Below are positions 48,906 through 57,529 of a DNA stretch of 64,000 nucleotides, piece by piece; position 1 is the first letter of the stretch, and the number at the start of each line of letters is the position of its first letter. Position numbers and translations under genes: made by a program. The notes beneath the pieces are model-generated. The model was given only the letters and a program-made list of their open reading frames with translations, did not search any database and was not told where the DNA came from. Source of the DNA: Bacteroidota bacterium (lineage in GTDB: Bacteria; Bacteroidota; Ignavibacteria; UBA10030); NCBI GenBank assembly GCA_021813905.1, contig JAKAJH010000006.1, forward strand, positions 21,953-85,952, written 5' to 3'.

Positions 48906-50018
48906 ATGGAACCATCCTCCTCACAACGCTCCTCCGGTCCGCGGCTGCGTGATGTGCTCCGCGACGATCTTCACCAGGGTGACTATCTCTCCACGCTTCG
49001 CCGGGACCTGAAGGATATCGAGGCGTACTATCTGAGCGATGCCCAGAAAGAGCGTCTCGCTGCGTTGGGCAAACGGCACCGCGTCAAGCGATGGATCTGG
49101 ACGGCTTGGTGGGTGCTCAAGGAGATGGTCGTTCGGCTCTCGCCCGTCCGGCGTCTGCTGGTGGTAGCGGCCGTCGTGCTGATCTTCCTGTCGGAGTCGG
49201 ACTCAAGCGGCGGCGGAGCTGACGGTCGGGTGATCCTTGCGCTCCTCATTCTGCTGTTCGTGATTATTCTGGAGGTGAAGGACAAGCTGCTGATGCGCGA
49301 CGAGCTGGAAGCCGGACGGAAGGTGCAGCGTGCGCTGATGCCCGAAGCGACGCCCGCGGTGTACGGGTGGGATGTATGGCTGTCGTCGCGTCCCGCGAAC
49401 GAGGTCGGAGGAGATCTGGTCGACATCCTGCGCATCAGTCAGGATCGCGTGGCCGTTTCCATCGCCGATATCGCGGGAAAGGGTCTGCAGGCGGCGCTGC
49501 TGATGGTTAAGCTGCAGGCGAGCATCCGCGCCCTGGCGTCCGAAGATACGTCGATCAGCGACCTGGTGGCGCACATCAATGAGATCTTCCGCCGCGACAG
49601 CCCCGTGTCGATGTTCGCCTCGCTGCTGACCCTGGAGGTCCGTCCCGGATCGGGCGGACTCCGGTTTGTCAACGCCGGGCATCTGCCGCCGTACCATTTG
49701 AAGGAAAGCGGGATCGACGAACTGGCAAAGGGTGAACCGGCGCTCGGTCTGGCGAAAGGGACGCACTACACGGAGCATGTGCTCGAACTGCAACCCGGCG
49801 AAGTCTTTGTGGCGATTTCGGACGGCGTCGTTGAAGCGCGTCGGGAGAACGGCGAATTCTACGGCGCGGAGCGGTTCAGGCAGCTTCTGACGTCGCTCCG
49901 CCGGTTGAGCGCTCAGCAGATGGCGCAGGAAATCATCGGCGAGATCGATCGCTTCGTCGGCAGCACGGCGTCGGGCGACGATCTGTCATTGGTGATTTTG
50001 AAGAGGGTGGAATCATGA
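48906..50018 (+). CDS. membrane-bound SpoIIE/RsbU-type PP2C serine phosphatase
   Basis: A 370-residue protein. A helical N-terminus and two membrane helices ('LLVVAAVVLIFLS', 'VILALLILLFVIILEV') lead to a PP2C-like SpoIIE domain. Metal-binding aspartates are visible in 'EVGGDLVDILRISQD', 'SISDGVVEARRENGEFYG'-like and 'SGDDLSLVILK' positions. 'VADIAGKG'-type sequence (here 'SIADIAGKGLQAALLMVKLQ') and 'FVNAGHLPPYHL' are also typical. Such enzymes dephosphorylate STAS anti-sigma antagonists; a candidate STAS partner is encoded near 25 kb. No sensory domain is seen beyond the membrane part. Confidence 0.9.
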   Translation: MEPSSSQRSSGPRLRDVLRDDLHQGDYLSTLRRDLKDIEAYYLSDAQKERLAALGKRHRVKRWIWTAWWVLKEMVVRLSPVRRLLVVAAVVLIFLSESDSSGGGADGRVILALLILLFVIILEVKDKLLMRDELEAGRKVQRALMPEATPAVYGWDVWLSSRPANEVGGDLVDILRISQDRVAVSIADIAGKGLQAALLMVKLQASIRALASEDTSISDLVAHINEIFRRDSPVSMFASLLTLEVRPGSGGLRFVNAGHLPPYHLKESGIDELAKGEPALGLAKGTHYTEHVLELQPGEVFVAISDGVVEARRENGEFYGAERFRQLLTSLRRLSAQQMAQEIIGEIDRFVGSTASGDDLSLVILKRVES

Positions 50019-50282
50019 GAAGTTAAAATGAAAAGGGAAAAGGGAAAGAAGGAAGGGCATGTTCCATGGGCTGATGTCGAGCCGCTGCAACCGCGGATCA
50101 TCGCGTAGCTCAGCTCTCTTCCGATCCTCTCCCGTACACGTTCCCACGTACACACATACCCGCGTGCTTTCGTACCCTCACCCACCCACAGTTACACCTG
50201 CCCCGTCTTAGCCGGTTTTTCTCCCCGCACGCGTGACCGGATCAGAAACACCACGACGCCTGCCGCGATCACTCCGGTGCCA
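50019..50282. other. non-coding region downstream of the phosphatase gene
   Basis: About 260 bases without a plausible gene. An A/G-rich stretch (aaaagggaaaagggaaagaagg) follows the phosphatase stop. An 8-bp-period repeat lies in its second half. Third-position composition of the short ORFs here is not gene-like. Confidence 0.5.
50139..50186. repeat. 8-bp-period degenerate tandem repeat (CGTACNCT type)
   Basis: Six octamers in register: CGTTCCCA, CGTACACA, CATACCCG, CGTGCTTT, CGTACCCT and CACCCACC. It shares the CGTACCCT unit with the array near 10.06 kb and lies directly upstream of the IS256 transposase remnant. Confidence 0.65.
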
Positions 50283-50498
50283 GCGACGATCCGCAAAACC
50301 ATCTATGCCGCCAATGCCATCGAGAGTCTCAATGGTCGGGTGCGCAAAGCTGTGCTGGTGCGCGGACACTTTCCCAACGGCCGAACAGCCGGGAAGCTCC
50401 TTCGGTTCGTCTTGCCCAACGCATCCCAAAAATGGAATCCGCCGATCTGCTGGCGAGAAGCCAAGACTCATCTCACGATCATGTTCAAAGAACGACTC
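50283..50498 (+). pseudogene. IS256-family (Mutator-type) transposase remnant
   Basis: Only a C-terminal piece of about 72 codons survives: 'ATIRKTIYAANAIESLNGRV' then 'RKAVLVRGHFPNGRTAGKLL', and 'KWNPPICWREAKTHLTIMF'. This matches the highly conserved IS256-family stretch IRK.IYTTNAIESLN...RGHFP...A..LL. The catalytic DDE residues lie upstream in the intact protein; of these only the final Glu region is represented (AIESLN). There is no start, no N-terminal part and no recognised inverted repeats, so it is a dead fragment of an old insertion. Confidence 0.82.
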
Positions 50499-50807
50499 GT
50501 CGGACTCAACCAAGCTACCATGCGCTCACGCACAATATATCTGATCGCCCCGTCACAGTCACGACCGAGGCGTCGCAAGTTCTTTGAGATCGAGTCGTTA
50601 GCGCGTTTTGTGCCTGCCCGCCATTCCGACTCCGCCGGCGGTATGAGCCGAACCGCCAAATGCTTCCGCCTCCTCACAGGCTCCTCGACCATACGATCGA
50701 TCAGAACCGATTGAACCTGTCGCCTCGTTCATCGGGCAGCGGTGATCGTCAATTGCCTGTTTCCCCAGTTCCATCTTCCCCCATTTTTCTCTATACTCCC
50801 CTTCACT
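50499..50807. other. non-coding region between IS remnant and epimerase gene
   Basis: About 300 bases with no supported gene. The open frame that runs on from the transposase fragment has no recognisable content. A single GTCAATT unit of the 7-bp repeat type lies near 50,748, and a pyrimidine-rich leader precedes the epimerase ATG. Confidence 0.5.
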
Positions 50808-51830
50808 ATGGAACCCTCTTCGACCGTCTTCGTCACCGGATCCACCGGATTCATCGGCACAAAACTCGTCAATGAGCTTGTTCGCCAGGGACATTCCGTC
50901 CGGGCGCTCACGCGGGCCGCGAGCAACCGCTCGGGACTCGAGCACGAGCGCATTACCTTCGTCCAGGGAGACATCATGGACAAGGCGTCGCTGGTGCGGG
51001 GCATGGAAGGCTGCCGGCATGTCTTCCACCTGGCCGCCTACGCCAAGAACTGGGCGAAAGACCGTACGATCTTCTTCGACCAGAATATCCAGGGGATGCG
51101 GAACGTCTTCGAGGCCGCGAAGCAGAACAGCGTGGAGCGCCTCGTCCTGACGTCCACGATCGTCACCTTCGGACCGACGCGCCCCGGCGCCGTGGGGGAT
51201 GAGACGATGCCCCGCATCACGCCGAAGTATTATACCGAATACGAAGAGAGCAAAGCCATCGCCGAGCAGGAGGCTATGCGCCGCGCGGCCGACGGATTCC
51301 CCGTCGTCATCGTCAACCCCACCCGCGTCTATGGTCCCGGAAAACTCACCGAGGGCAACTCCGTGAGCCTGATGATCGATCAGTACGACCGGGGCAAGGT
51401 GCCGGTGCTGCTCAACGGCGGCGTGAATGTCGGCAACTACGTGCTCGTGGACGACCTGGTGCAGGGACACATCCTGGCAATGCACAAGGGGCGGATCGGC
51501 GAGCGCTACATCATCGGCGGCGAGAACATTTCGCTGAAAGGATTCTACCGGCTGGTGGACGAGGTGAGCAGGAAGAAGCATTTCCAGATGTCGCTCCCGC
51601 CGGGACTGGCGATGACGTACAGCGGCGTGCTGAAGTTCGTCGCCGATACGTTCGGCATCTATCCGCAAATCACGCCGGGCTGGGTCGAAACGTTCCTGCA
51701 GGACTGGGCCTACACGTGCGCCAAGGCGGAGCAGGAGCTGGGCTACCGGATCACGCCGCTGAAGGATGGCGTCCGGATGACGTACGAGTGGATCCTCGCA
51801 GAACGCACACGAGCGAAGAGGAAGGGATGA
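50808..51830 (+). CDS. NAD-dependent epimerase/reductase (HpnA/dihydroflavonol-reductase-like SDR)
   Basis: A 340-residue extended SDR with NAD-binding 'VFVTGSTGFIGTKLVNELVR', a mid-motif 'VFHLAAYAKNW' and an active-site Tyr-Lys. That pair is in 'YTEYEESKAIAEQEAMR', where the catalytic pattern YxxxK reads YEESK. 'VIVNPTRVYGPGK' is the substrate loop. It resembles HpnA and the bacterial ceramide reductases, so lipid-linked chemistry is likely. Its stop overlaps the next gene's ATG (ATGA), and a CPBP protein and an AUR1-like protein follow. Confidence 0.85.
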   Translation: MEPSSTVFVTGSTGFIGTKLVNELVRQGHSVRALTRAASNRSGLEHERITFVQGDIMDKASLVRGMEGCRHVFHLAAYAKNWAKDRTIFFDQNIQGMRNVFEAAKQNSVERLVLTSTIVTFGPTRPGAVGDETMPRITPKYYTEYEESKAIAEQEAMRRAADGFPVVIVNPTRVYGPGKLTEGNSVSLMIDQYDRGKVPVLLNGGVNVGNYVLVDDLVQGHILAMHKGRIGERYIIGGENISLKGFYRLVDEVSRKKHFQMSLPPGLAMTYSGVLKFVADTFGIYPQITPGWVETFLQDWAYTCAKAEQELGYRITPLKDGVRMTYEWILAERTRAKRKG

Positions 51831-52543
51831 ACCGACTCAGCACGGGCATGTTCTCCGGACTTCTGTCCGGTCCTCAGCGCAAGGCGACGCTCATTCTGCT
51901 CTGGGCGCCGGTGGTCATGATCGTGTGGAAGTACTACGGCACGCGGCCGTTCTATCTGACGCATCTCGCGTCGACGTTCGGCTCCGGCGATCCCGCGCAG
52001 GCGGCGGAGCTGTACACGTTCGGCTCGGCGTTCCTGCTTCTCGGCGTCGTGTCGCTGCTGGCCATCCGATTCATCTTCAAAGAGCCGCTCGCGAATTACG
52101 GCATCGGGCTGGGGGACTGGAAGTTCACGCTGAAGGCGATCCTGGTGGTGGCGCCGGTCTTCGCGCTGCTGTCGTTCCCGTCGTCGAAGGATCCGCAGTT
52201 CCTCGCCGAATATCCGATCTTCAAGGGCGCCGCGGTGTCCGCGGGAGCGTTCGCGTGGCATGCGCTGGCGTATCTCTTCTTTTATGCGGGATGGGAGATC
52301 TTCTTCCGCGGGTTCATGCAGTTCGGTTTGCGGGACGCCCTGGGAGACTGGAACGCGATCTTTGTCCAGACGGCGCTCTCGTGCGTCATCCACATCGGCA
52401 AGCCGGACGGGGAGATCTTCAGCTCCATCCTCGGCGGACTGCTGTGGGGCATTCTGGCCTTCCGCAGCCGCTCGCTCATTTCCACCATCGCCACGCACTG
52501 GGTGCTGGGGGTCTCACTGGATCTGTATATCTGTTTCTTCTGA
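51827..52543 (+). CDS. CPBP family intramembrane protein
   Basis: A 238-residue polytopic membrane protein of the CPBP (Abi/Rce1-like) family. Motif 1 is 'YAGWEIFFRGFMQFG' (Glu-x-x-x-Arg in the common W-E form), motif 2 is 'ALSCVIHIGKP', and motif 3 is 'STIATHWVLGVSLDLY' with a conserved His. Members are glutamate intramembrane proteases or related proteins with unknown substrates. Coupled to the epimerase by ATGA. Confidence 0.85.
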   Translation: MNRLSTGMFSGLLSGPQRKATLILLWAPVVMIVWKYYGTRPFYLTHLASTFGSGDPAQAAELYTFGSAFLLLGVVSLLAIRFIFKEPLANYGIGLGDWKFTLKAILVVAPVFALLSFPSSKDPQFLAEYPIFKGAAVSAGAFAWHALAYLFFYAGWEIFFRGFMQFGLRDALGDWNAIFVQTALSCVIHIGKPDGEIFSSILGGLLWGILAFRSRSLISTIATHWVLGVSLDLYICFF

Positions 52544-52552
52544 GGGACTGTG

Positions 52553-52580
52553 GGGAATTGACAATTGGCAATGGGCAATT
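52553..52580. repeat. 7-bp-period GNCAATT tandem repeat
   Basis: Four heptamers in register: GGGAATT, GACAATT, GGCAATG and GGCAATT. They lie in the 54-base gap between the CPBP gene and the PAP2-like gene. The same unit type occurs next to hpnD. Confidence 0.7.
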
Positions 52581-52597
52581 AACTATCTATCTCCCGT

Positions 52598-53512
52598 ATG
52601 ACGAATTCCCGTATCCGCATCGGTTCTCTTGAGCTTCGCGCCACGGACGGCCTGATCCTCGGCACCCTGGCGGTCTTCAGCTTCCTCGCGCTCGTGTTCT
52701 TCTGGCGGGTGGAGGGATGGTGGATGCTGATCGTGAAGAATGTCGCGGTCGGCATCGTATACATCCTGTTCAATCGCTGGAGCGAGAAGGCCGCAACGAA
52801 GTTCTGGAAGTTCTTCCTGCGCGTGGCCGCGGTGACGCTCTCGTACGCGTATTTGTTCGGGGCGGTGGACAAGCTGCAGGCGCTCATCTGGGGGCAGGGA
52901 ACGTGGTTCGACTATCACGTCATGGACATGGAGCAGTGGATCTTCGGCGTCCAGCCGACGCTCTGGCTGCAGGACTACATGTCAAAGGGGCTGACGGAGT
53001 GGATGATGTTCACGTACGTCGTGTACATTCCGCTCTATCCGGTCCTGTGCGGCGTAATCTATTTTCTGCGCGGCGACCTGGCGATGGAGGATTACTTCTT
53101 CACGCTGGGGCTGACGAACATCCTGTGCGATATCGGATTCATCCTGTTCCCCGTGGCCGGCCCGTTGCCGACGATCGGGCATCTCTACACCGTGCCGCTG
53201 GACGGATACGTTTTCACATGGCTGGGCGAGGCGATCCGCCACAACCTGCATTACATCGGCGGAACCATCCCGAGTCCGCACGCGGCGGCGGCCACCATCA
53301 TGTGGATGATGGCGTACCGGTATCACCGGCCTTCCTTCTGGGTGCTGGCGCCCATCGTGCTGTCGCTGTACGTTTCCACCTTCTACGGCCGGTATCATTA
53401 CATGACGGACGCGGTGGTCGGCATCGCGACGGCGTTCATCGGTCTCGCCCTTGCGCCGCTGATGATGCGGGCGTGGGACCGGATGGCGCTGGCGCGAAGC
53501 GCTGAACGGTGA
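52598..53512 (+). CDS. AUR1/PAP2-like membrane phosphotransferase or phosphatase
   Basis: A 304-residue protein of about eight membrane helices with the PAP2 active-site layout. 'GTIPSPHAAAATIM' carries the PSxHA His and 'YGRYHYMTDAVVG' the second His and Asp. The order and spacing are those of the AUR1 (inositol-phosphorylceramide synthase) branch. It probably moves or removes a phospho-headgroup on a lipid at the membrane face. Substrate not readable. It follows an HpnA-like epimerase and a CPBP protein. Confidence 0.85.
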   Translation: MTNSRIRIGSLELRATDGLILGTLAVFSFLALVFFWRVEGWWMLIVKNVAVGIVYILFNRWSEKAATKFWKFFLRVAAVTLSYAYLFGAVDKLQALIWGQGTWFDYHVMDMEQWIFGVQPTLWLQDYMSKGLTEWMMFTYVVYIPLYPVLCGVIYFLRGDLAMEDYFFTLGLTNILCDIGFILFPVAGPLPTIGHLYTVPLDGYVFTWLGEAIRHNLHYIGGTIPSPHAAAATIMWMMAYRYHRPSFWVLAPIVLSLYVSTFYGRYHYMTDAVVGIATAFIGLALAPLMMRAWDRMALARSAER

Positions 53513-53602
53513 CCGGCCGGCAAGCGTCGGCGCCGCTTGTTGTCCGTTGCGATTGACGGCGAACATGCCGGTCGTTCGGGTGCCCGACACATCTCCATTG
53601 CC

Positions 53603-54361
53603 ATGTGCGGCCGATACGCGATCATTGACGGAAGAAAGGTTCTCGACACCTTCGCCCGCTTGACGGTGCGGGACACTACCGCTCTGTTCGCGGACCTGCC
53701 GCGGTACAACGCCTCTCCTCTGCAGAAGCTCCCCGTCTTCGCCGTGCGTGACGGGGCTCTGGTCGTCCGGAAGATGCAATGGTGGCTCATCCCCCACTGG
53801 TCGAAGGACGGAAAGCCCTCGGCCACGACATTCAACGCCAAGGCGGAGACGGTGGCGCAGAGCCGGTTGTTCGCGCCGTACTTCCGGGCGAGCCGATGCC
53901 TCGTTCCCGCGGATGCGTTCTACGAGTGGACGAAGATCGTTCCCGTGGCCGACGGCCCGAAGAAGCCGCGCGAAGAGAAGCAGCCGATGTGCATCGTGAT
54001 GAAGGATCGGTCGCCGTTCATGTTTGCCGGATTGTTCTCCGTCTGGAAGAACGAGAAGGGCGAAGAACTTCCCAGCTTCACGATCCTCACGACAACACCC
54101 AATGCACTGATGTCCGGCATTCACTCGCGCATGCCGGTGATCCTTCCGGAGAAGCACCATGCGCAGTGGCTCGACCGGGAATTCAAGGACACGAATGAAC
54201 TGAACAAACTGCTTGTTCCGTATCCCTCCGAGGCGATGAATGCCTATCCCGTCTCCCGCTATGTGAGCAATTCGCGGAACGAAGGCAAGGAATGCATGGA
54301 AGCGCTGAACGCGGACTCTCTGCCGGGGAACGCGGCGTCCGGCCCGCCCCGTCGCGCATGA
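53603..54361 (+). CDS. SRAP-domain protein (YedK/HMCES-type abasic-site shield)
   Basis: A 252-residue SOS-response-associated protein. It starts 'MCGRYAIIDGR', so after Met removal Cys2 is the residue that forms the thiazolidine link to abasic single-stranded DNA. Other conserved residues are Asn in 'TTFNAKAET', Glu in 'VPADAFYEWTK' and His in 'LMSGIHSRMPVIL'. The ATG directly before Cys2 is chosen over the longer ORF, since Cys must be N-terminal. Stop overlaps the next ATG. Confidence 0.95.
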   Translation: MCGRYAIIDGRKVLDTFARLTVRDTTALFADLPRYNASPLQKLPVFAVRDGALVVRKMQWWLIPHWSKDGKPSATTFNAKAETVAQSRLFAPYFRASRCLVPADAFYEWTKIVPVADGPKKPREEKQPMCIVMKDRSPFMFAGLFSVWKNEKGEELPSFTILTTTPNALMSGIHSRMPVILPEKHHAQWLDREFKDTNELNKLLVPYPSEAMNAYPVSRYVSNSRNEGKECMEALNADSLPGNAASGPPRRA

Positions 54362-55314
54362 AGGACTCTCCCGTGGCACATTCCGAACTCAACACCGATT
54401 TATCCGTCCGGACCGTCCGCGGTCCCGCCGTTCTCGGATGGATGGCGGTCATCTGCTCCACCCTTTTCGCAGGGTTCTGGGGATTCTGGGGAGCCATCGA
54501 GAATTTCCACGAAGGCTGGTACTCGACGTCTCTCCTGCAGAACCTTGGGCTCATGCTGATCCAGTATCTCAGCCCGATGCTCCTGTTCGTGGCGCTCGCC
54601 CTGGCAAGCCTCCGCTGGCCGCGAACCGGCGGAGGGGCGCACATCCTCGTCGGTGCGCTGCTGCCGACGCTGCTGATGCGGACCACTGTCGCGGTAACGG
54701 TCATCGGCGTGCCGCTGGGCCTGTTGGGATTGCTGTACTGGTTCGGCCGACCGACGCCGGTGCGACGGGCACAATGGATCGTGGCCGGCGTGCCGCTTCT
54801 GATCGCTGTCGGATTCGCCATTGGACCGGCGGTGCGCGTGGCGGGACGCGTCGACGACGGCATCCGCAGCGCGCGGGCGATCGAAGGGAACGGCGTGATG
54901 CTCGTCTGGGCCCCCGAAGGACCCGGCTGGCCCGCCACCACCCACGGATACACGTGGGAAGATGCGCGGGACATCTGCGCTCATCTGACCGAGGACGGGA
55001 CAGGGATCTCCGACGTGCCGCAGAACCTCTGGCGCCTTCCGACCGTGGACGAGGCAGTGCGCTCCATGGTGCGTCACGGCACCAACGCCGGCGGCTCGTG
55101 GGATGCGGCGACCCATCACGCAGCGTACACCGTCACGCCCGACAAGGAAACGCCGCTCTGGGATCCGCACTCGCCGATCATCTACTGGTGGACCGCGACG
55201 ACGCCGACGGAATCGACCGCTTACCGCGCGGTGTACAACGGCGGCGTACAGCTGGTGCACAAAAAGTCCCGCATGGGCGACTGGGCTTTCCGCGCCGTGA
55301 AAGACATGCGGTGA
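54358..55314 (+). CDS. membrane protein with C-terminal DUF1566-like (Lcl) domain
   Basis: A 318-residue protein with about four N-terminal helices ('AVLGWMAVICSTLFAGFWGF', 'LGLMLIQYLSPMLLFVALAL', 'VTVIGVPLGLLGLLYWFG'). A C-terminal Lcl/DUF1566-type domain follows ('WEDARDICAHLTEDG', 'LWRLPTVDEAVRSMV', 'YWWTATTPTESTAYRAVYNG'). That domain is C-type-lectin-like and often extracytoplasmic. No enzymatic role is evident. Coupled to the SRAP gene by ATGA. Confidence 0.7.
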   Translation: MKDSPVAHSELNTDLSVRTVRGPAVLGWMAVICSTLFAGFWGFWGAIENFHEGWYSTSLLQNLGLMLIQYLSPMLLFVALALASLRWPRTGGGAHILVGALLPTLLMRTTVAVTVIGVPLGLLGLLYWFGRPTPVRRAQWIVAGVPLLIAVGFAIGPAVRVAGRVDDGIRSARAIEGNGVMLVWAPEGPGWPATTHGYTWEDARDICAHLTEDGTGISDVPQNLWRLPTVDEAVRSMVRHGTNAGGSWDAATHHAAYTVTPDKETPLWDPHSPIIYWWTATTPTESTAYRAVYNGGVQLVHKKSRMGDWAFRAVKDMR

Positions 55315-55664
55315 CCGCACGAGGGAAGATGACCGGCAGCCGCACAGCGGCGAACGACACGCGATCGACGCGGTCCTCGACCGTCGGCCGGTGGACATCC
55401 ATGCAACGCGCACGGCGATCATCCTGAAAGCACCGAGTCCATTCGCCGGGATCACACCGATGCATGGTCGCCTGGAATCTGAGTTCCTCCTCTCCGCCGC
55501 GTGGGAGCAGGGACCGGTCCTCGGACAATCCGCGTCTTCACGAATCGGGTCGCCCACTGTATCCGTCTCGAACACGCGTGCGGGGTCACCCGATCGCTCT
55601 TGTTTCTTCTGCACCGATTCTTTCACTTCATGAGCGGCTGCTCATCAACTCTCCGGAGGTTTCC
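55315..55664. other. 350-base gap with no supported gene
   Basis: Open frames here are short and lack recognisable content. The longest simply runs into the next gene, whose own ATG with GGAGG is a far better start. No repeat or terminator stood out. Confidence 0.5.
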
Positions 55665-56195
55665 ATGTGCTTCCAGCAATTGTCCCGACGTACAGTGGTT
55701 TTCGTTGCATTTCTTCTCGCGCCTGTCGTGCTCGCCGCTCAGGCGCATCCGCAACCGGAACTGGAGAAGCTCATGCCCCTTCTCGGCACATGGATCGGCG
55801 AAGGCGGCGGCGATCCCGGTCAAGGCGTCGGATCATCCGCATTCACCATGGACCTTCAGAACAGCGTGATGGTGCGGAAAAGCCACACTTCCTATCCTGC
55901 CGCCAACAACCGTCCGGCGTTCGACCACGACGATCTGATGATCATCTACCGCGACGGGGGAGCGCTCCGGGCATTCTATGTCGACAACGAAGGCCACGCG
56001 ATCCGTTATGAGGTGAGTGCAGCGGGCGATTCGATCGCATTCGTGAGTCCCGCCTCAGAGACAGCGCCTCGGTTCCGGCTGAGCTACGTGTTTGCGGGCG
56101 AGGACCGTGTCCGCATTCACTTCGAGATCGCTCCGCCGGGACAGCCGGACGCCTTCCGGATGTACGTGACCGGTTTGGCCAGAAAACAGCGCTGA
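55665..56195 (+). CDS. small exported protein of unknown function
   Basis: A 176-residue protein with signal peptide (MCFQQLSRRTVVFVAFLLAPVVLAAQ) and one domain reading 'LEKLMPLLGTWIGEGGGDPG'. 'GGALRAFYVDNEGHAIRYEV' and 'FRLSYVFAGEDRVRIHFEI' come later. The pattern 'LLGTW.G.G' with successive beta strands suggests a lipocalin-like or DUF1579-like small barrel, which would bind a ligand. GGAGG lies 5 bases before the ATG. Confidence 0.65.
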   Translation: MCFQQLSRRTVVFVAFLLAPVVLAAQAHPQPELEKLMPLLGTWIGEGGGDPGQGVGSSAFTMDLQNSVMVRKSHTSYPAANNRPAFDHDDLMIIYRDGGALRAFYVDNEGHAIRYEVSAAGDSIAFVSPASETAPRFRLSYVFAGEDRVRIHFEIAPPGQPDAFRMYVTGLARKQR

Positions 56196-56208
56196 ATTCA
56201 GCCCGTTT

Positions 56209-56233
56209 AACCTTCCGGCCGGCCGGACGTATC
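56209..56233 (+). promoter_or_regulatory. candidate ECF-type autoregulatory promoter
   Basis: AACCTT and CGTATC have the form of ECF -35 and -10 elements: AAC is followed after 16 bases by CGTA. The site lies 25-49 bases before the sigma-factor ATG, where an autoregulated ECF promoter is expected. Pattern evidence only. Confidence 0.4.
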
Positions 56234-56257
56234 ACCGTTGCAGCATCACCGCACCGG

Positions 56258-56842
56258 ATGACCACGCAAACCGAACAACAGACCGTCGAACAGCTTGCCG
56301 TGTCGGCTCAGGCAGGCGATGCCGGTGCGTTCCGCTGCCTCGTGGAACGGACACATCCCATGGCATTTCGCCTCGCCTTCCGGCTGCTCGCCGACGACCA
56401 TGACGCCCGTGACGCCGCTCAGGAGAGTTTCATCCGGCTCTGGGATCATCTCGACCGCTACGATCCCACGCAGCGCTTCGAAACCTGGTTCTACCGCATC
56501 GTCACCAATGTCGCGATGGACCGCCTGCGGGCACGCAAGCGCCGCTGGGGTGTGTTCCCGCGGACGGACCGCCGGGCGATCGACGCGGCCGATCCCTCCA
56601 CACTCGAGTCCGCCGGTGCGAATGCCGAGCTCGCCGGCATCATTCGCACGCTCACGGATGATCTCCCCGAGCGCCAACGGGCGGTGATCGTGCTTCGGGA
56701 TCTTCAGGATTGTTCGACGGAGGAGGTCGCGGAAATCCTCGGCATTTCCGTCGCCAGCGTCAAGACGAATCTGCACTATGCGCGCGCGAGGATCCGCAGC
56801 CTGATGCAATCCCGCTTCGGCATCAGGAAGGAGGATGTATGA
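56258..56842 (+). CDS. ECF-type RNA polymerase sigma factor
   Basis: A 194-residue group 4 sigma factor. Region 2 is 'RLLADDHDARDAAQESFIRL' plus 'QRFETWFYRIVTNVAMDRLR'; region 4 is 'LPERQRAVIVLRDLQDCSTE' plus 'ILGISVASVKTNLHYARARI'. The stop overlaps the ATG of a zinc-finger anti-sigma-like membrane protein, the usual pairing. The regulated stress is unknown, but the third gene is a lipoprotein, which points to the envelope. Confidence 0.93.
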   Translation: MTTQTEQQTVEQLAVSAQAGDAGAFRCLVERTHPMAFRLAFRLLADDHDARDAAQESFIRLWDHLDRYDPTQRFETWFYRIVTNVAMDRLRARKRRWGVFPRTDRRAIDAADPSTLESAGANAELAGIIRTLTDDLPERQRAVIVLRDLQDCSTEEVAEILGISVASVKTNLHYARARIRSLMQSRFGIRKEDV

Positions 56843-57525
56843 ACTGCACGACCGCACGGCGCCTCATGCTCCTCGCGCGCCCGGGCGAACGAAGCGACCG
56901 CGAGACGCACGATTTGGAGCATCATCTCGCCGAATGCCCTGCCTGTCGCAAGGAGCAGAGCGCGATCGGGGCGACCGTCGCCGGGTTCCGCCGGATCGCC
57001 GGCGCAGAGCCGGTCGTTCCGGACCGCAGCATCGCCGCACAAGAGGTGATCCGCCGACTGCGCCAATCGTCACCATCCGCTTCCCCGATCGCGGATGCAC
57101 TGTTTCGTCCCGCGGAAGCGCCGGCCGTTCGCTTCGCGCTGATCGCCGGCGTGCTGATCGCAGCCACGATGTTCGGATTCGAGGTCAGCACCACATTGTG
57201 GGACATGCACCGGCTGGAGATGCGGTTCGCCGATCGCCGTCCGGTTTCCTCGGCACCGTCCGTCTTCGGCGGCAATCCCGCCGACATGCCGCTTACCGCG
57301 GCCCGGAAGGAATCGCTGCGGTCGCTCGGCTATTCGCGGGCATCCTCGGAGCGGCTGATCGCCAGCGCGGGCATCGATCGGATATTCCGGCCGTTCCTCT
57401 CCGGAGAATCCGTGGATGCAGCCGTCCGCGGAATCCTGGGCGACACGCCCGAGGCCCGCACCGTCCTCCAGATGCTCCGGGCCCATCCGGCAGCGGCCTC
57501 ACGACTGTTCGGAAAAGGAGAGTAG
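56839..57525 (+). CDS. zinc-finger anti-sigma-like membrane protein
   Basis: A 228-residue protein with an N-terminal zf-HC2-like anti-sigma module. The HxxxCxxC pattern is in 'HDLEHHLAECPACRKEQ'. One membrane helix ('VRFALIAGVLIAATMFGFEV') and a C-terminal external part with 'LTAARKESLRSLGYSRASSE' follow. Predicted to hold the upstream ECF sigma factor at the membrane until a signal arrives. ATGA coupling with the sigma gene supports this. Confidence 0.85.
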   Translation: MNCTTARRLMLLARPGERSDRETHDLEHHLAECPACRKEQSAIGATVAGFRRIAGAEPVVPDRSIAAQEVIRRLRQSSPSASPIADALFRPAEAPAVRFALIAGVLIAATMFGFEVSTTLWDMHRLEMRFADRRPVSSAPSVFGGNPADMPLTAARKESLRSLGYSRASSERLIASAGIDRIFRPFLSGESVDAAVRGILGDTPEARTVLQMLRAHPAAASRLFGKGE

Positions 57526-57529
57526 AGCC

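Noticed and set aside
52982-54379. 465-residue minus-strand ORF under the PAP2 and SRAP genes
   Set aside because: Both plus-strand genes have complete catalytic motifs; the antisense product has none.
55464-55664. 67-residue upstream extension of the small exported protein
   Set aside because: The downstream ATG has GGAGG and a clean signal peptide; the extension would bury it.
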